Positions 1 to 11,461 of a stretch of DNA of 64,000 nucleotides are shown piece by piece (the first letter of the stretch is position 1; every line of letters begins with the position of its first letter). The translations under genes and the position numbers were made by a program. Below the pieces are notes generated by a model. It was given only the letters and a program-made list of their open reading frames with translations, ran no database searches and was not told the origin of the DNA. This stretch comes from Tetramitus jugosus. Its lineage: Eukaryota; Heterolobosea; Eutetramitea; Acrasida; Vahlkampfiidae. The DNA is taken from positions 248,001-312,000 of the forward strand of contig OW569363.1 of the NCBI GenBank assembly GCA_937625935.1, read 5' to 3'.

Positions 1-1
1 A

Positions 2-3000
2 AGAAGATCGGGTCATCGTGACTCTCACAAGAGAAGAAGAAGTGAGAGCAGACATGAAGATAGTGATGATGACGACGACGATGATGTCTCATCCAAGAAG
101 AAGAGAAAAAAGCACAGATTAAAGCGTTTAAAAAAGAAGAACAAGTTGGAGAAGGAATTGGAAGATTTGCATAGAACTTCTGATGATGAACAAGCAGTTC
201 CATTGAGTGACGATGAAGTTCATGTGTCCAATGCCGATGAACTCAGAAACACATTGTTTTCGGCTGAGGATGAAGGGGAGATGGCCTATGATGAGGAAGA
301 TCATAACTCTCATCGATACGCAAAACAAAACAGAGGTTTCAGAGAGGATGACGAGGATGAAATGAGAGGATTCATTGTTGGTCGTTCCAAGCGCACAGAG
401 GAATATGATAATGGTGATCCATTTGGATATGGTCAAGATTATTATGAAGAGGAGGCTGCAACTACGGTCGACGCCAGAGAAACACTACAAAAGATATTTG
501 GTCCTGACGAGATTGCCGAACAATTCATGACCGAAGAAGATGAAATTATCAGAAACGAAGATATACCGGAACGTTATCAGTTGTCGAAGACTGTGAGAAC
601 TGTGACAGAGGTTGAGATTGCTGATGAAGCCAATTGGATTTATGCGCAGGTTTTTGAGTTTATGGAGTCTGGAGCACTTTTTGACAGTGGATTCACAAAC
701 GAGAACAACTACCAGAGTGGATGGGGTCAAGATATGTCGTCTTCCGAACAGGGCAATTGGGGTAGAGATGCTCCCACTGATACAGGCAATTGGGGCAGAG
801 ATGTTCCTTCTGATACAGGCAACTGGGGTCGAGATGCACCATCGGATCAAGGTAGCTGGGGTCAAGAGATGTCTTCCAATCAGGGAAGCTGGGGCCAAGA
901 ACTTCCACAGTACGATGGTATGGATGATGTTGATATGAATGGTAGCACGAGCAACTTGTTAAAGGAGAAGATTATTGCGGAAATAACTCAGGTTTTACAT
1001 TTCATTCTCATCAATCGATACGATATACCCTATATTGCACAATATAAAAAGGAGTATGTGGCCACGAACTTGAAATATGACGACTTGTGGACCATTTACG
1101 AGTATGATGAGAAGTGGTCAAGTTTGCAGTCAAAGAAGCAGTTGATACGTGATTTGTACAAAGAGTCACAAATGAGTGGCATCGATTTTTACCAAACTCT
1201 GGTCAATCAGTCCACCAATATCGAAGATGTAGAAGATTTAATTTCTCACTTCCAATTGAATGCTGGACCAAGCTCCAACACCAAAGACTCCACAGAAAGA
1301 AAAAAGAGAAGATCATCCAGAAGAGATCCATATACCGTCGCCAAACAAAGCAAGGCAAGTGGTATCACTCAACATTTTGGTCTTACTCCAATGCAATATT
1401 CTGAAAATATCAGCTTGAACTTCCAAATGCACAAGAAGAATGATCACCCTACAACAGCAGAAGTGTTAGCACAGGAGTACGTCTCCTCTCTTCATCCAAC
1501 TGGTGAAGCTGTGTTAAAGATTGCCAGGCATATTCTGGCGAGAGAGATAGCTGCTGAGCCTTATGTTCGATATGTTGTGAGACAAGCATACAAAATTTAC
1601 GCACAAATGTCTCTGACTCTAACACCAAAGGGAGAAGCCTCCTCTATTATCCGTCTTCGTGATTACAAGAATGTTCACAAGACGAGCTTCAGTAGTTATT
1701 CCAGATCATCTGATTTGATTCAATTGATGCATATATTCCGGGACGAGAGAGATGGACTCGTGCAAATCACCATCGACATACCTGACGAACGTTTGAATGA
1801 AGTTTTGAAACATGAGGATTTATATTTTTCAAGAGATGCTTCCTCGTCTCAATCATGGAACGATCAGCGCTTGCTCATTATTCAAGAAGTGAAGAAACTG
1901 TTGGCTCCTTCCATGGAAAACTTTTTGAGAAGTCATTATGCTAAGAAGGGAAAGACAGTTATCGGTCGAGCTTGCAAGCAATCATTAGAACAAATCCTGC
2001 ATCAAGGGCCATTCGGTAATGACAAGAATCATAATCCAAATTTACTTCAGGTCTATGAGCTAGAAGAGGAAGAAGAAAATCCAAGACCAACCAGACATCG
2101 TATAATGAGTTGCTGTGTTGGTATTGATCGAGAAATAACAACCTTTTCTGTACTGGATGTTGATGGACAGTTCAAGGCGACCTTGCAATGGAAATTCAAT
2201 GTGATGGGAAGAAATAGCAATGAAACTAAGGAAATTGCTGAAAAACAGGAAGACGAGCTTAGAGATTTTATTCGAGCACATGAACCTCATGCACTCGCTG
2301 TTGCAACTAGTGGATTGAATTCCATCAAGTTATTCAAAATAGTTCAAGATATTGTGAATGATCTCATTAGAACACGTAGAATCAAATGCAAGGGTGTGTT
2401 TTATGCTCCTGACAAGTTTGCCAGAATCTATGAAGTATCGCCAATTGCTCAACGCGAATTTCCAGGAGTTAGCGAAATTGAGAAACGTGCTGTATTTGTT
2501 GCTCGCTACTTTAACGATCCACTCACAGCTCTTGCTACTCTATTCAACTCAAACAACGACATTACCTGTTACAAGTACCATGAGCTTCAAGACATGTTGT
2601 CTACAGACTACTTGGTTTCTGTAATTGAACAAGCGTTTGTAACTATGGTTAATGCTGTTGGTGTGGACATTAACCGTATTGTCGAAGTCAAGAATCTTCA
2701 ATCTGTATTGCGCTTTGTCAGTGGTCTTGGTCCAAGAAAGGCTGACAAGATAATCAAGTCGCTACAGGCCAGAAAGAGTGCACTCCTAACTAAGCGTAAG
2801 CAACTTCTTGAAAGTGTAGAAAAGGGTGGTATAGATGTTGGAAAGGTCGTCTTCTTGAGTTGTGCCGCATTCATCAGAATCCTTCCACCACCAGGTGTTT
2901 CTAATGCAGAGTTCGATGTTCTTGACAACACAAGAATTCATCCAGAGAATTACAAAGTGGCTATCAAGATTGCCATGGATGCTCTCGATATGGAAGATGA

Positions 3001-4237
3001 CACCGATGAAAATAGCATTGAGCTTGTCATGAAGAATCCAAAGAGATTAGAGGATTTGGATCTTGTATCCTATGCTGAAGAGTTAGAGAAACGTGGTTAT
3101 GGTAAGCGACACAGTACGCTGCAAGACATTAAGACTGAGCTACAAGATCCCTTCAAGGATCCAAGAGATGACTTCATTGATTTATCGTCAGATGATCAAA
3201 GAGCAGTGGATTTGCTATTTACATATATAACCGGTGAAACAGACAAGACTCTGCATGTTGGCCAGCTAGTGTCCGCTATGGTACAAAGAGAGGCATTTGG
3301 AAAGAATGATCAATGGACTGGATTCAATTGTCAACTTGAAAACGGACTCAGAGCATTTTTGCATGTCGACACCATGGACACATCGAAGGAAATCAAGCCT
3401 GGATCAGTGATTGAATGTATAATAATTGATATTGACAAGAAAGGATTCTTTGTGAAGTTATCCTACAACGAATCTGAAATCCAACAAGCTAAGGAAGCTC
3501 TCGTGGTGAATCCAACGTTGAGCAAATCTAGCGGCCGATCAAGCAGTAGCTCATCTTCTCGTGCAACTCCAAAGATGAAAAGCAGACGTCAATTCAAGAG
3601 AAATATTCATCATCCTAACTTCAGAAACTATAATTATGGCCAAGCTATCGAGTTCCTCTCTGACAAACCAGCTGGCGAAACTCTCGTCAGACCAAGCAGC
3701 TTGGGACCTGATCACTTGGCAGTCACATTCAAGTATTTGAATGATCAGTTCATCAATTTGGATGTGAAAGAAGAAGACAAGGTGGATATCAACTCTTTGG
3801 GTCGCAGATTAAAGATCAAGGACAAGACATATGCCGATATCGACGAAATCTGTGTCAGCTACGTACAAAGCTTCATTGACTATGCAAAGATGTTGCAAAA
3901 TCATCACAAGTACACATCACTAGACTATGAATCGATTGAAAAGGAATTGGCACAAGAAAAACAAAAGAATCCGAAGTCCATTCCCTATAAGATAGCCGTA
4001 AATCCAAAGAGCCCTGGCAGATATATCATTTACTACATGCCAAACAAGCGAGTGAAGAAGCAACACATATCCGTTGGACCTGAGGGTTATTCGTTCAACC
4101 AACGTGCTTTCACTAATATTACAAAACTATTGAATGCCTTCAAGACTGCATTCTCTCAAAGCCAAGGTCTGAGACCAAGTTCTTCTTCATCCCACAGCCA
4201 CAGCAGTGGCACTTCCTCCGGCTGGGGAAATAAATGA
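2..4237 (+). CDS. SPT6: Transcription elongation factor SPT6 (5' end outside window)
   Basis: SPT6 is a histone chaperone and elongation factor that travels with RNA polymerase II. The reading frame is open from base 2, so the true start lies upstream of the window. The product shows the expected order: acidic, serine-rich and lysine-rich N-terminus; a YqgF/RNase H-like region (around 2100-2560, starting near CCVGIDRE); a helix-hairpin-helix segment (around 2690-2830, near SGLGPRKADKI); an S1-like domain (around 3240-3470); and C-terminal tandem SH2 domains (around 3600-4150, with IHHPNFRNYN and GRYIIYYMPNK). Unusual for the family is a block of WG-containing 11-residue repeats at about 716-903. 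The extreme C-terminus also ends in GWGNK. The stop codon directly follows an AATAAA. It converges on the formate-tetrahydrofolate ligase gene with a 148-bp spacer. Identity is firm. Confidence 0.93.
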   Translation, partial: RRSGHRDSHKRRRSESRHEDSDDDDDDDVSSKKKRKKHRLKRLKKKNKLEKELEDLHRTSDDEQAVPLSDDEVHVSNADELRNTLFSAEDEGEMAYDEEDHNSHRYAKQNRGFREDDEDEMRGFIVGRSKRTEEYDNGDPFGYGQDYYEEEAATTVDARETLQKIFGPDEIAEQFMTEEDEIIRNEDIPERYQLSKTVRTVTEVEIADEANWIYAQVFEFMESGALFDSGFTNENNYQSGWGQDMSSSEQGNWGRDAPTDTGNWGRDVPSDTGNWGRDAPSDQGSWGQEMSSNQGSWGQELPQYDGMDDVDMNGSTSNLLKEKIIAEITQVLHFILINRYDIPYIAQYKKEYVATNLKYDDLWTIYEYDEKWSSLQSKKQLIRDLYKESQMSGIDFYQTLVNQSTNIEDVEDLISHFQLNAGPSSNTKDSTERKKRRSSRRDPYTVAKQSKASGITQHFGLTPMQYSENISLNFQMHKKNDHPTTAEVLAQEYVSSLHPTGEAVLKIARHILAREIAAEPYVRYVVRQAYKIYAQMSLTLTPKGEASSIIRLRDYKNVHKTSFSSYSRSSDLIQLMHIFRDERDGLVQITIDIPDERLNEVLKHEDLYFSRDASSSQSWNDQRLLIIQEVKKLLAPSMENFLRSHYAKKGKTVIGRACKQSLEQILHQGPFGNDKNHNPNLLQVYELEEEEENPRPTRHRIMSCCVGIDREITTFSVLDVDGQFKATLQWKFNVMGRNSNETKEIAEKQEDELRDFIRAHEPHALAVATSGLNSIKLFKIVQDIVNDLIRTRRIKCKGVFYAPDKFARIYEVSPIAQREFPGVSEIEKRAVFVARYFNDPLTALATLFNSNNDITCYKYHELQDMLSTDYLVSVIEQAFVTMVNAVGVDINRIVEVKNLQSVLRFVSGLGPRKADKIIKSLQARKSALLTKRKQLLESVEKGGIDVGKVVFLSCAAFIRILPPPGVSNAEFDVLDNTRIHPENYKVAIKIAMDALDMEDDTDENSIELVMKNPKRLEDLDLVSYAEELEKRGYGKRHSTLQDIKTELQDPFKDPRDDFIDLSSDDQRAVDLLFTYITGETDKTLHVGQLVSAMVQREAFGKNDQWTGFNCQLENGLRAFLHVDTMDTSKEIKPGSVIECIIIDIDKKGFFVKLSYNESEIQQAKEALVVNPTLSKSSGRSSSSSSSRATPKMKSRRQFKRNIHHPNFRNYNYGQAIEFLSDKPAGETLVRPSSLGPDHLAVTFKYLNDQFINLDVKEEDKVDINSLGRRLKIKDKTYADIDEICVSYVQSFIDYAKMLQNHHKYTSLDYESIEKELAQEKQKNPKSIPYKIAVNPKSPGRYIIYYMPNKRVKKQHISVGPEGYSFNQRAFTNITKLLNAFKTAFSQSQGLRPSSSSSHSHSSGTSSGWGNK
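716..903 (+). repeat. 33-bp tandem repeat encoding WG motifs inside SPT6
   Basis: Six diverged copies of an 11-codon unit, each containing NWGRD, SWGQE or GWGQD. Unit-to-unit similarity is visible at DNA level (aattggggtagagatg, aattggggcagagatg, aactggggtcgagatg). The phase is kept in frame. Confidence 0.85.
4229..4234 (+). terminator. AATAAA poly(A) signal immediately before the SPT6 stop
   Basis: AAT AAA are the last two sense codons of SPT6 and TGA follows directly. The 148-bp spacer to the convergent gene holds no other exact AATAAA that I see on this strand, so this is the likely signal. Confidence 0.45.
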
Positions 4238-4385
4238 GCGAATTCATTGTAAAATAACCAACAAGTTCACATGAATTGTGTTGAAAGAATTGGGGATACT
4301 TGTCACTCCAAGGGGTCATGTAGATAAGATATGGTGTTTATGATGCTAATAGGTTTTTGAATAAGATAAGATCTTCCTTAATACA

Positions 4386-6462
4386 TTAGAAAAGACCAAC
4401 AACACGTCCAGTCTCAAAGTCTACATCAATATCGTAATAGGCAGGTTTTGTTGGCAACCCAGGGATAGTCTTAATGGATCCAACCAACGGAACAAGCAAA
4501 CCTGCACCTGCGTAACATCTCAATTCTCTGATTGGAAGAATAAAACCTGTTGGAGCTCCCTTCAAATTTGGATCATGACTCAAACTGTATTGAGTCTTGG
4601 CAACACAGATTGGCAGCTTGTCCAAATCCAACTTATTAAGTCTTTCTATAGTCTCTTCTACCTCCTTTGACAAAGAAACACCATCGGCTCCATAAATCTC
4701 CTTCGCAATAGTCTCCAATTTCTCCTTAATGCTTTGATTAAGGTCGTACAACACCTTAAAATTATTTGGTTGCTTGCATGCCTCAACGATGGAAGAAGCC
4801 ACATCGGTAGCTCCAGCGCCTCCTTGAGCCCAGTGGTTGCTTGGTACAGCATCAAATGCTCCAGCTTCCTTGGCAATTCTACGAACCAATTCAATTTCTT
4901 CATCACTATCACTAGTGAATCTATTGATACAGACTACACATGGCACTCCAAACTTTTGAATATTTTGAATGTGCTTGATAAGATTGGAACAACCCTTCTC
5001 CAAATACTCCAAGTTTGGAATCTTAGTTTCATTCAACTCACATCCACCATGATGCTTCAGTGCACGAATAGAGGCAACAAGAACCACACAGTTTGGAGTC
5101 AAACCACTTGCTCTGCACTTGATGTTAAAGAACTTCTCCATACCAATATCAGCACCAAAGCCAGCCTCAGTCAAAACATATCCATCCTTTGAAGCCAATT
5201 TGAGTGCAATCTTATCGGCAATAATACTCGAATTACCGTGAGCAATGTTTGCAAATGGACCAGCATGGATCAACACTGGTGTTCCTTCAATGGTTTGCAT
5301 CAGAGTTGGATGAATTGTGTCCTTCATCAAAACAGTCATTGCTCCTGACACACCCAAGTCCTCAGCTGTCACAGCATCACCACTCTTGCTATTGGCAAAA
5401 ACAATCTTTCCCATTCTTTCTCTCATATCCTTCAAGTCATGAGACAGAGCCAAGATAGCCATGGTCTCAGAGGCAACAGAGATGTCAAACGAAGTGTCTC
5501 TCGTGAATCCCTTTTCTTCTGGTCCCTTACCAATGGTGATATTTCTCAAATATCGATCACTAGTGTCCATCACTCTGTTCCATGTGATGGTGGATTCATC
5601 AATGTCCAATCTTGCCCACTTTTGCTTCTCTTCATCTGTAAATTCACTTGGCTTCTTGTTCACATCGATACCCAACTTTTCCAATCGAGAGAGCATAATC
5701 TTGCTAAACTTGTTACCAGGAGTCAACCGATTGAACAAGGCATGGGTTGGTTGAGTCTTCTCATGGAAGATACGAGTGTCAATAGCAGCGGCCAACAAAT
5801 TGTTAGCGGCTGAGATGGCATGAATATCACCAGTCAAATGAAGGTTGAAATCTTCCATCGGAATGATTTGAGCGTAGCCACCACCGGCTGCACCTCCCTT
5901 GATACCAAAAGTTGGACCCTGAGAAGGCTGTCTCAAGCATGAGAACACCTTCTTATTCAAATGAGCACCAAGAGCTTGAGAGATACCAATGGCCGTTGTT
6001 GATTTTCCCTCACCCAATGGAGTAGGAGTAATACCAGTGACGACAACATACTGTAGATGGAAAATGCGCGAAATGTAAACACAAAAAGCTTTCACGGTAC
6101 AAAATACAATACATCATAAACAACACACATACGTTGCCATCAGCTTCATTTTGTATTCTATTCAAAATGTTGATATCAATCTTTGCCTTGGTCTTTCCAT
6201 ATGGGATGATTTCATCCTCCAAGATGCCATAGCTCTTTGCTAATCCATTCACATTCATTGGTTCAACACTCTGTGAGATGACGATATCGCTTGGTGTTGG
6301 TGAAGCAATGTTTTTGATTGGGTTGCCAGTGTAACTCATGTTGTAGTGCCGTTGTTGTTGTAGTGATGATGATGACAGGTAAGTCAAATGTTGTGAATGT
6401 GTGCCGTTGGTAAATCGTGAACGCAGTAACGCTGTTGCTTTTCTTCTTATTGAAAGGACCAA
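4386..6462 (-). CDS. Formate-tetrahydrofolate ligase (10-formyl-THF synthetase), two exons
   Basis: ATP-dependent formation of 10-formyltetrahydrofolate from formate and THF in one-carbon metabolism. Exons are complement 6462-6133 and 6050-4386, with an 82-bp intron between. Splicing joins ...EADGN to [11 protein letters not shown] in frame and restores the conserved P-loop region [11 protein letters not shown]. The product is 664 residues and monofunctional: no dehydrogenase/cyclohydrolase domain is present. Residues 1-41 are rich in R, S and T and look like a mitochondrial presequence. A second ATG at 6339 (MSYTGNP) would give a cytosolic form. The family motif [10 protein letters not shown] is present. 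It is divergent from the N-acetylglucosamine kinase gene, 173 bp apart. Confidence 0.93.
6051..6132 (-). other. Intron in formate-tetrahydrofolate ligase gene
   Basis: 82 bp on the minus strand, donor GTATGT and acceptor CTACAG. The intron lies between two complete codons. Without splicing the reading frame stops soon after the donor. Confidence 0.9.
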
Positions 6463-6635
6463 AATTTTTGCTGCCAGTTGCTTTGGTCTTGTTTAATAGA
6501 TGAGAGCTTTTGAACAAGTGTCTCTAATGCTTTTTCAGATGATGTCACCGCAAAAAAAGATCACCCACAAGCGATCTAAGCGGTTTTCGTGCTATTATTC
6601 CGTCCCCTCAACAACAAAAAGAATTGTGTGCGGAA

Positions 6636-7646
6636 ATGTCGTCAACAGTATTGGATGTCGTGATTGGAATCGATGGTGGTGCTACTAAAACCGAGTGCGC
6701 CCTCCTTCAAGTGTCAAACAAGTGTGAAATTGGCTCAGCTATCGCTGGATCCTCCAACAAGAACTCTGTAGGTGATGACATGGCAAAGAAGAATCTGACT
6801 GATAGTATGATTGGTGCTGTTGCTAGTGCTCGTGAAAGATTGTCATTAGCTGATGGTGGTGAAACAAGATTCCGATTGACTGGCGTTTGTTTTGGAATGA
6901 GTGGTGTGGATCGACCACATGACAAGCAACTTGTGAGATCCTGGGTACCAGATATGATTCAACAATTGACTGAGGCACACAGCGGTGTGATCAGTGCTGC
7001 TGATAATATTGTTGTCCAAGTGTATAATGATGCCATTTCTGCTCTATCAAGTGGAACTCTGGGTAATTTGAAGGACGCTCTGGTGATTATCAGTGGAACT
7101 GGAATGATTGTGACAGGATCGGCAGATGGTGTTCAGTTTGTCAGAACAGGTGGATGGGGTCCATTGTTGGGTGATGAAGGATCTGGATATCATATTGGAA
7201 GCGAAGTGTTGAAAGCTTGTGTCAACAGTGAAGACAAATTGTTGACAGAGCCAACAGTGCTTGTTGATTTGGTCAAGAAGCATTTAAATATGGAGAATAT
7301 GTCTCAATTAATTGATTTTGCGTACAAGGACACCGCATGGAGTCGTATTGCTGATTTAGCTCGATTGGCATTCGATGGTTATGAGCTCAATGACAATGTG
7401 TCTCGAAGAATCGTTCATAATGCAGCCTCATCCCTAGAGAGGTACATTAGAGCTACCGTAAACAACTTAGGATGGAGCTCCGACAAGGAATTCACATTGG
7501 TGTACACTGGAAGCGTTCTCACGCATGACAACTCTGTAGTTGCACAGGCTCTGTCACAGAATCTCAAGCAAGCATTCCCATCCATTACGATCACTCTTCC
7601 AAAGGTGTCAGCTGCCGTTGGTTCAGCTCTTCTTGTTGCCAACTAG
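6636..7646 (+). CDS. NAGK: N-acetylglucosamine kinase (BadF/BadG-type ATPase fold)
   Basis: Phosphorylates N-acetylglucosamine at position 6, feeding amino-sugar salvage. The product is 336 residues from the first in-frame ATG at 6636. It begins MSSTVLDVVIGIDGGATKTEC, where IDGGATKTE is the phosphate-1 motif of the sugar kinase/actin fold. The middle has ISGTGMIVTG and GGWGPLLGDEGSGYHIG, typical of eukaryotic NAGK. The C-terminus ends in AVGSALLVAN. Length matches animal NAGK (about 340 residues). No signal peptide or membrane segment is seen, so it is probably cytosolic. Single exon. Confidence 0.9.
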   Translation: MSSTVLDVVIGIDGGATKTECALLQVSNKCEIGSAIAGSSNKNSVGDDMAKKNLTDSMIGAVASARERLSLADGGETRFRLTGVCFGMSGVDRPHDKQLVRSWVPDMIQQLTEAHSGVISAADNIVVQVYNDAISALSSGTLGNLKDALVIISGTGMIVTGSADGVQFVRTGGWGPLLGDEGSGYHIGSEVLKACVNSEDKLLTEPTVLVDLVKKHLNMENMSQLIDFAYKDTAWSRIADLARLAFDGYELNDNVSRRIVHNAASSLERYIRATVNNLGWSSDKEFTLVYTGSVLTHDNSVVAQALSQNLKQAFPSITITLPKVSAAVGSALLVAN

Positions 7647-7918
7647 TCATAAGAAAAGAGCATTACAGAACGAGAGTATTATTATTACAGAAACTGCACT
7701 TTCCAACAAAACAATCGAAACTTCTTTTTCAACATGATGTCGGGGGAATTTTCTTTCACAACAAAACAACTGGTCTGAACAACAATCAAAAGAACTAGCG
7801 CGAACAATAGCAGCAACATCCAGTGACTACCCATCCTCACTCAGCAACAAACAACAAAACAACAAAACAAACAACACACAAGTTCTCTCGACAAACTACA
7901 CCCAATAGTTGATGAAGC

Positions 7919-10900
7919 ATGTTTGATTTTATAAAATCATGGCTTCCAAAAAAGAAGAATCAAAGTGGCAACAACACCAAAAACAAGAACAAGAACAAAT
8001 ATGCAAAATCGAGACGCATCTACTGCACTCAGACAAGTGACTATGAATCACTGAGAGATGAACTTCACAAGCAAGAACAGCACTTCAAGGACAACACGAT
8101 TCGAAACACAAAGTACACTGCTATTTCGTTTCTACCCAAGGCCCTCTACGAGCAATTCTCATTGCACATGAATCAATACTTTTTGATGTTGGCATTGATG
8201 CAACTGTGGAGAACTATCACTCCAGTGAATCCCATTTCGACATGGACACCGTTGGTTATTGTGGTCAGTGTTGGTATGATCAAGGAATTGGTGGATGATT
8301 TGTTTCGATTGAAAAAAGATCGAGAAGCCAATGAAAAGACTGTGTTTGTGTTGCGCGAGGGAAGAAGAACGAGAGACAAGTCAAGAAATGTGCGAGTGGG
8401 CGATCTTGTAATGCTAAAGGAAGATGAAACAGTTTGTGCCGATATGGTTGTGTTGCGGACGAGTGATGATCGTGGTGCTTGCTTCATTGAGACGAGTGCA
8501 CTGGACGGTGAAGAGGACTACAAGGAGAGAGATGCACCAAAGCTGATTCATCAAAAATCAATGCACGAAATTGAGAATTTCAATGGTGTGATTGATGCTC
8601 CAGCTCCCAATGCAGAGATTGAAAAGTTTGATAGTACTTTGACAATGGAGGACGGTTCAGTAATCTCTCTGTCTCAAAAGAATTTGTTGTTGCAGGGAAC
8701 TGTGATGAAGAGTACAGAGTGGGCGATTGGTCTGGTTGTTTATACTGGAAACGAATCGAAAATTGGTATGAATAAGCAAGAAGTGAAGATCAAATGGACA
8801 AAAATGGATAGTTTTATCAACAATGCAGTCGTTGTTATTTTCCTCATTCAATTCCTCTGTGGTGCTATCCTTGGAACAACGGGAAACATTTTGAGAGAAA
8901 AGATTGAAAGAGTATGTTTTTCTTTTGGGTTGTTTGTGTCATGCTAATGAGTACTTATTTGTTGTTGATGCAATACGTGTCTAATACGTGATTATTTCTT
9001 CAGTCATTTTATTTTGGTACTCCAAGAGACTATACTCCTTCTGTGTTTAGCTACGTGATCATTCCTTTGCGATTTATGCTCTTGTGTTCATTGATGATTC
9101 CGCAGAGTTTGAAAGTAACAAGCGATATTTGTAAATATGTGCTTTCTCTGTTGATCACGTATGATGTCAAATTGTATGATGAGAAGTCTGACACGCCTGC
9201 TGGTGCTGCCAATACATCAATCTGTGAAGATTTGGGTCAAATCGAATATCTGTTTACTGATAAGACTGGTACTCTTACAGAGAATGTGATGATTTATAGA
9301 AAGTGTATCGTGAATGGCATCATTTATGAAGCTGGAGAATCTGAACTCGAAGAACAAATTCAAAATGGTGATTCTGATGCTAAACGATTCATGGAAACAA
9401 TCGTCTTGTGCAACACTGTCTTTTCGAGTATTAATGAAGCAGGAGTTGTTCATTATCGATCTCAATCCCCTGATGAAGAAGCACTGGTCAATTTCGCAAA
9501 AGAAATGGGCTTTGTTCTGCTGAATAGAGATCATGAGTCGATCAAAATCAAAGAGTTTGGAGAGGAGAAGAACTATCAGATACTCCAAGTTTTAGAGTTC
9601 ACATCTAGTCGCAGAAGAATGTCTATCATCATCAAATCGAACGAAAATGAAGAGATTTTGATTTTGTCAAAGGGAGGTGATGATGCTATATTCTCAATGC
9701 TTGAGCATAAATCTAAAATCGATTCGTATAAAAACAGCGTGAAGATTCTGGCAGATGAAGGATTGAGAACTATGTGCATGGCTTACAAAACAATTAGTCA
9801 AGCAGAATATGAGCAATGGCGTAATGAGTATGATGAAGCAAATAATGCAATGGAGGATAGAGCACAAAGATTAGAGAGTGCTTATTCCTCAATGGAAACC
9901 AATCTCCTTTATATTGGTTGCTCTGGAATTGAAGATTCATTGCAGGAAGGTGTCGCTGATACCATTCAAGCGTTGAGAGATGCTGGAATAGTGGTATGGA
10001 TGTTGACAGGAGACAAGAAGGAAACAGCTACCATGATTGGCTATTCATGCAACTTAATTGATCGGTACTCATCATACACGGGAGGAACACACATATTTGA
10101 CATTGAGGGTGAATCTGTTGAACAAGTTTCTATTGCTCTACAGAAGGCATTGGAAGAAGTTAAAACAACATTCAACACAAACAGAGCTATCATTATCGAC
10201 GGAGGCTCCTTAAAACACATTTTCCCTGATGGGATGACTGATGATGATGAAGACGAAGATGAGGACGGAAAGAAAGAACACAACAAACTTCGCAGTTTGT
10301 CAATGTTATCTGATCTTGCAGTACAATGCAAGTCAGTGATTTGTTGTAGAATGTCACCAATTCAAAAGGGACGCATTGTTCGAATGATGAAAGGATTTGG
10401 ACCAAAACGCCGTCGATGTCTCGCGATTGGAGATGGAGGAAATGATGTCACTATGATTTTAGAATCTGATGTTGGTGTGGGGATATCGGGTAAGGAGGGA
10501 TTACAAGCTGTTCGTGCTGCTGATTTCTCAATCGCTCGATTCAAATATCTGAAACGACTCCTTCTAGTGCACGGACGCAATTCATACAGGCGAATGGCCT
10601 ATGTATCACTATACACCATGTACAAATCATTGATCCTAGCTTTTTGTCAATTGCTATTCTCTGGTTTTAGTGCATTCTCTGGTGCTCCATTGCTCAATAC
10701 CTATTCACTGACAATGTACAATCTGATATTCACTGCTGTCATTCCTATGGCGTTCGCTCTTGACAAGGACATTTCAGACGAAGCCCTTGAGAACATTCCA
10801 GAACTATATGCAGAAACGAGAAATAGCAAGTATATGAATGTGAAGACGTTCTCTTCTTGGTTCTTGTTCGCCTTTTTCCAAGCAGTAGTCATTGTTTTTG

Positions 10901-11439
10901 GTGTTCTCATTATCATGAATGGACAATATATGATCGCTGGTACTGGAAAGACAATGGACTACTGGACAGAAGGACTTGTGGTCATCACTGTTGTTTTAAT
11001 CGTTCAACAGCTTGATTGCTTGCTTCTGCTACGAAACTTTTCAATCGTCAGCTTGACCTTTACTTTTGGAAGTTTCCTTGCTTTTATTGTGGGCACATTG
11101 TTGTATTCCGCAATTCGAATGCTTTCTGGTTTCACATCAATGTACATGGCCGCAATTCATTTGGCATCCGACCCTGTCTTCTATTTTATATGCCTACTGC
11201 TGGCTGTTGTTGCCTCGGCCCCTCTATTCATGTATCAATTCGCATACTTGATGCCATTCACTCCATTGTCATTGAGTCGCTTCGTGAGAAGGAGAGAACA
11301 AGCCGAAAGAGAGAAGGATGATGACTTCTGGATGGCCTTGCGATCAGACATCAACAGAATGCAGAAGAGAAGATTAACAAACCAAGATTTTGAAAGTTAC
11401 GGAGAAGTACCAGAGGAGAGAACAAAGCTGTTGCAATAA
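7919..11439 (+). CDS. P4-type ATPase (phospholipid flippase), two exons
   Basis: A transmembrane pump expected to flip phospholipids from the outer to the cytosolic leaflet. Exons are 7919-8911 and 9004-11439, joined by a 92-bp intron; the product is about 1142 residues. Key P-type features are the phosphorylation motif DKTGTLTEN (near residue 417), SALDGEEDYKER in the actuator region, the QSPDEEAL nucleotide-binding motif, MLTGDKKETA, GDGGNDVTMI, and about ten hydrophobic segments. The M4 motif, usually PISL in P4 pumps, reads PQSL here (IPQSLKVTSD). An acidic D/E insertion lies near 10230-10280. A 5' leader rich in CAACA precedes the ATG. The stop codon lies inside AATAAA. No beta subunit (CDC50) is encoded in the window. 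Confidence 0.92.
8912..9003 (+). other. Intron in P4-ATPase gene
   Basis: 92 bp, donor GTATGT after GAA AGA and acceptor TTCAG before TCA TTT. Splicing bridges the two open frames in phase and restores the M3-M4 region. Confidence 0.9.
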
Positions 11440-11440
11440 A
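11435..11440 (+). terminator. AATAAA overlapping the P4-ATPase stop codon
   Basis: The reading CAA TAA A places the stop TAA inside the hexamer. Only 22 bp separate this stop from the stop of the convergent SF3B3 gene, so the mRNA 3' ends almost certainly overlap. Confidence 0.5.
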
Positions 11441-11461
11441 ATAAGTGACTTTACAAGTGAT

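Noticed and set aside
8912-9003. Possible frameshift splitting the P4-ATPase into two genes
   Set aside because: A canonical GTATGT...CAG intron joins both parts exactly in frame.
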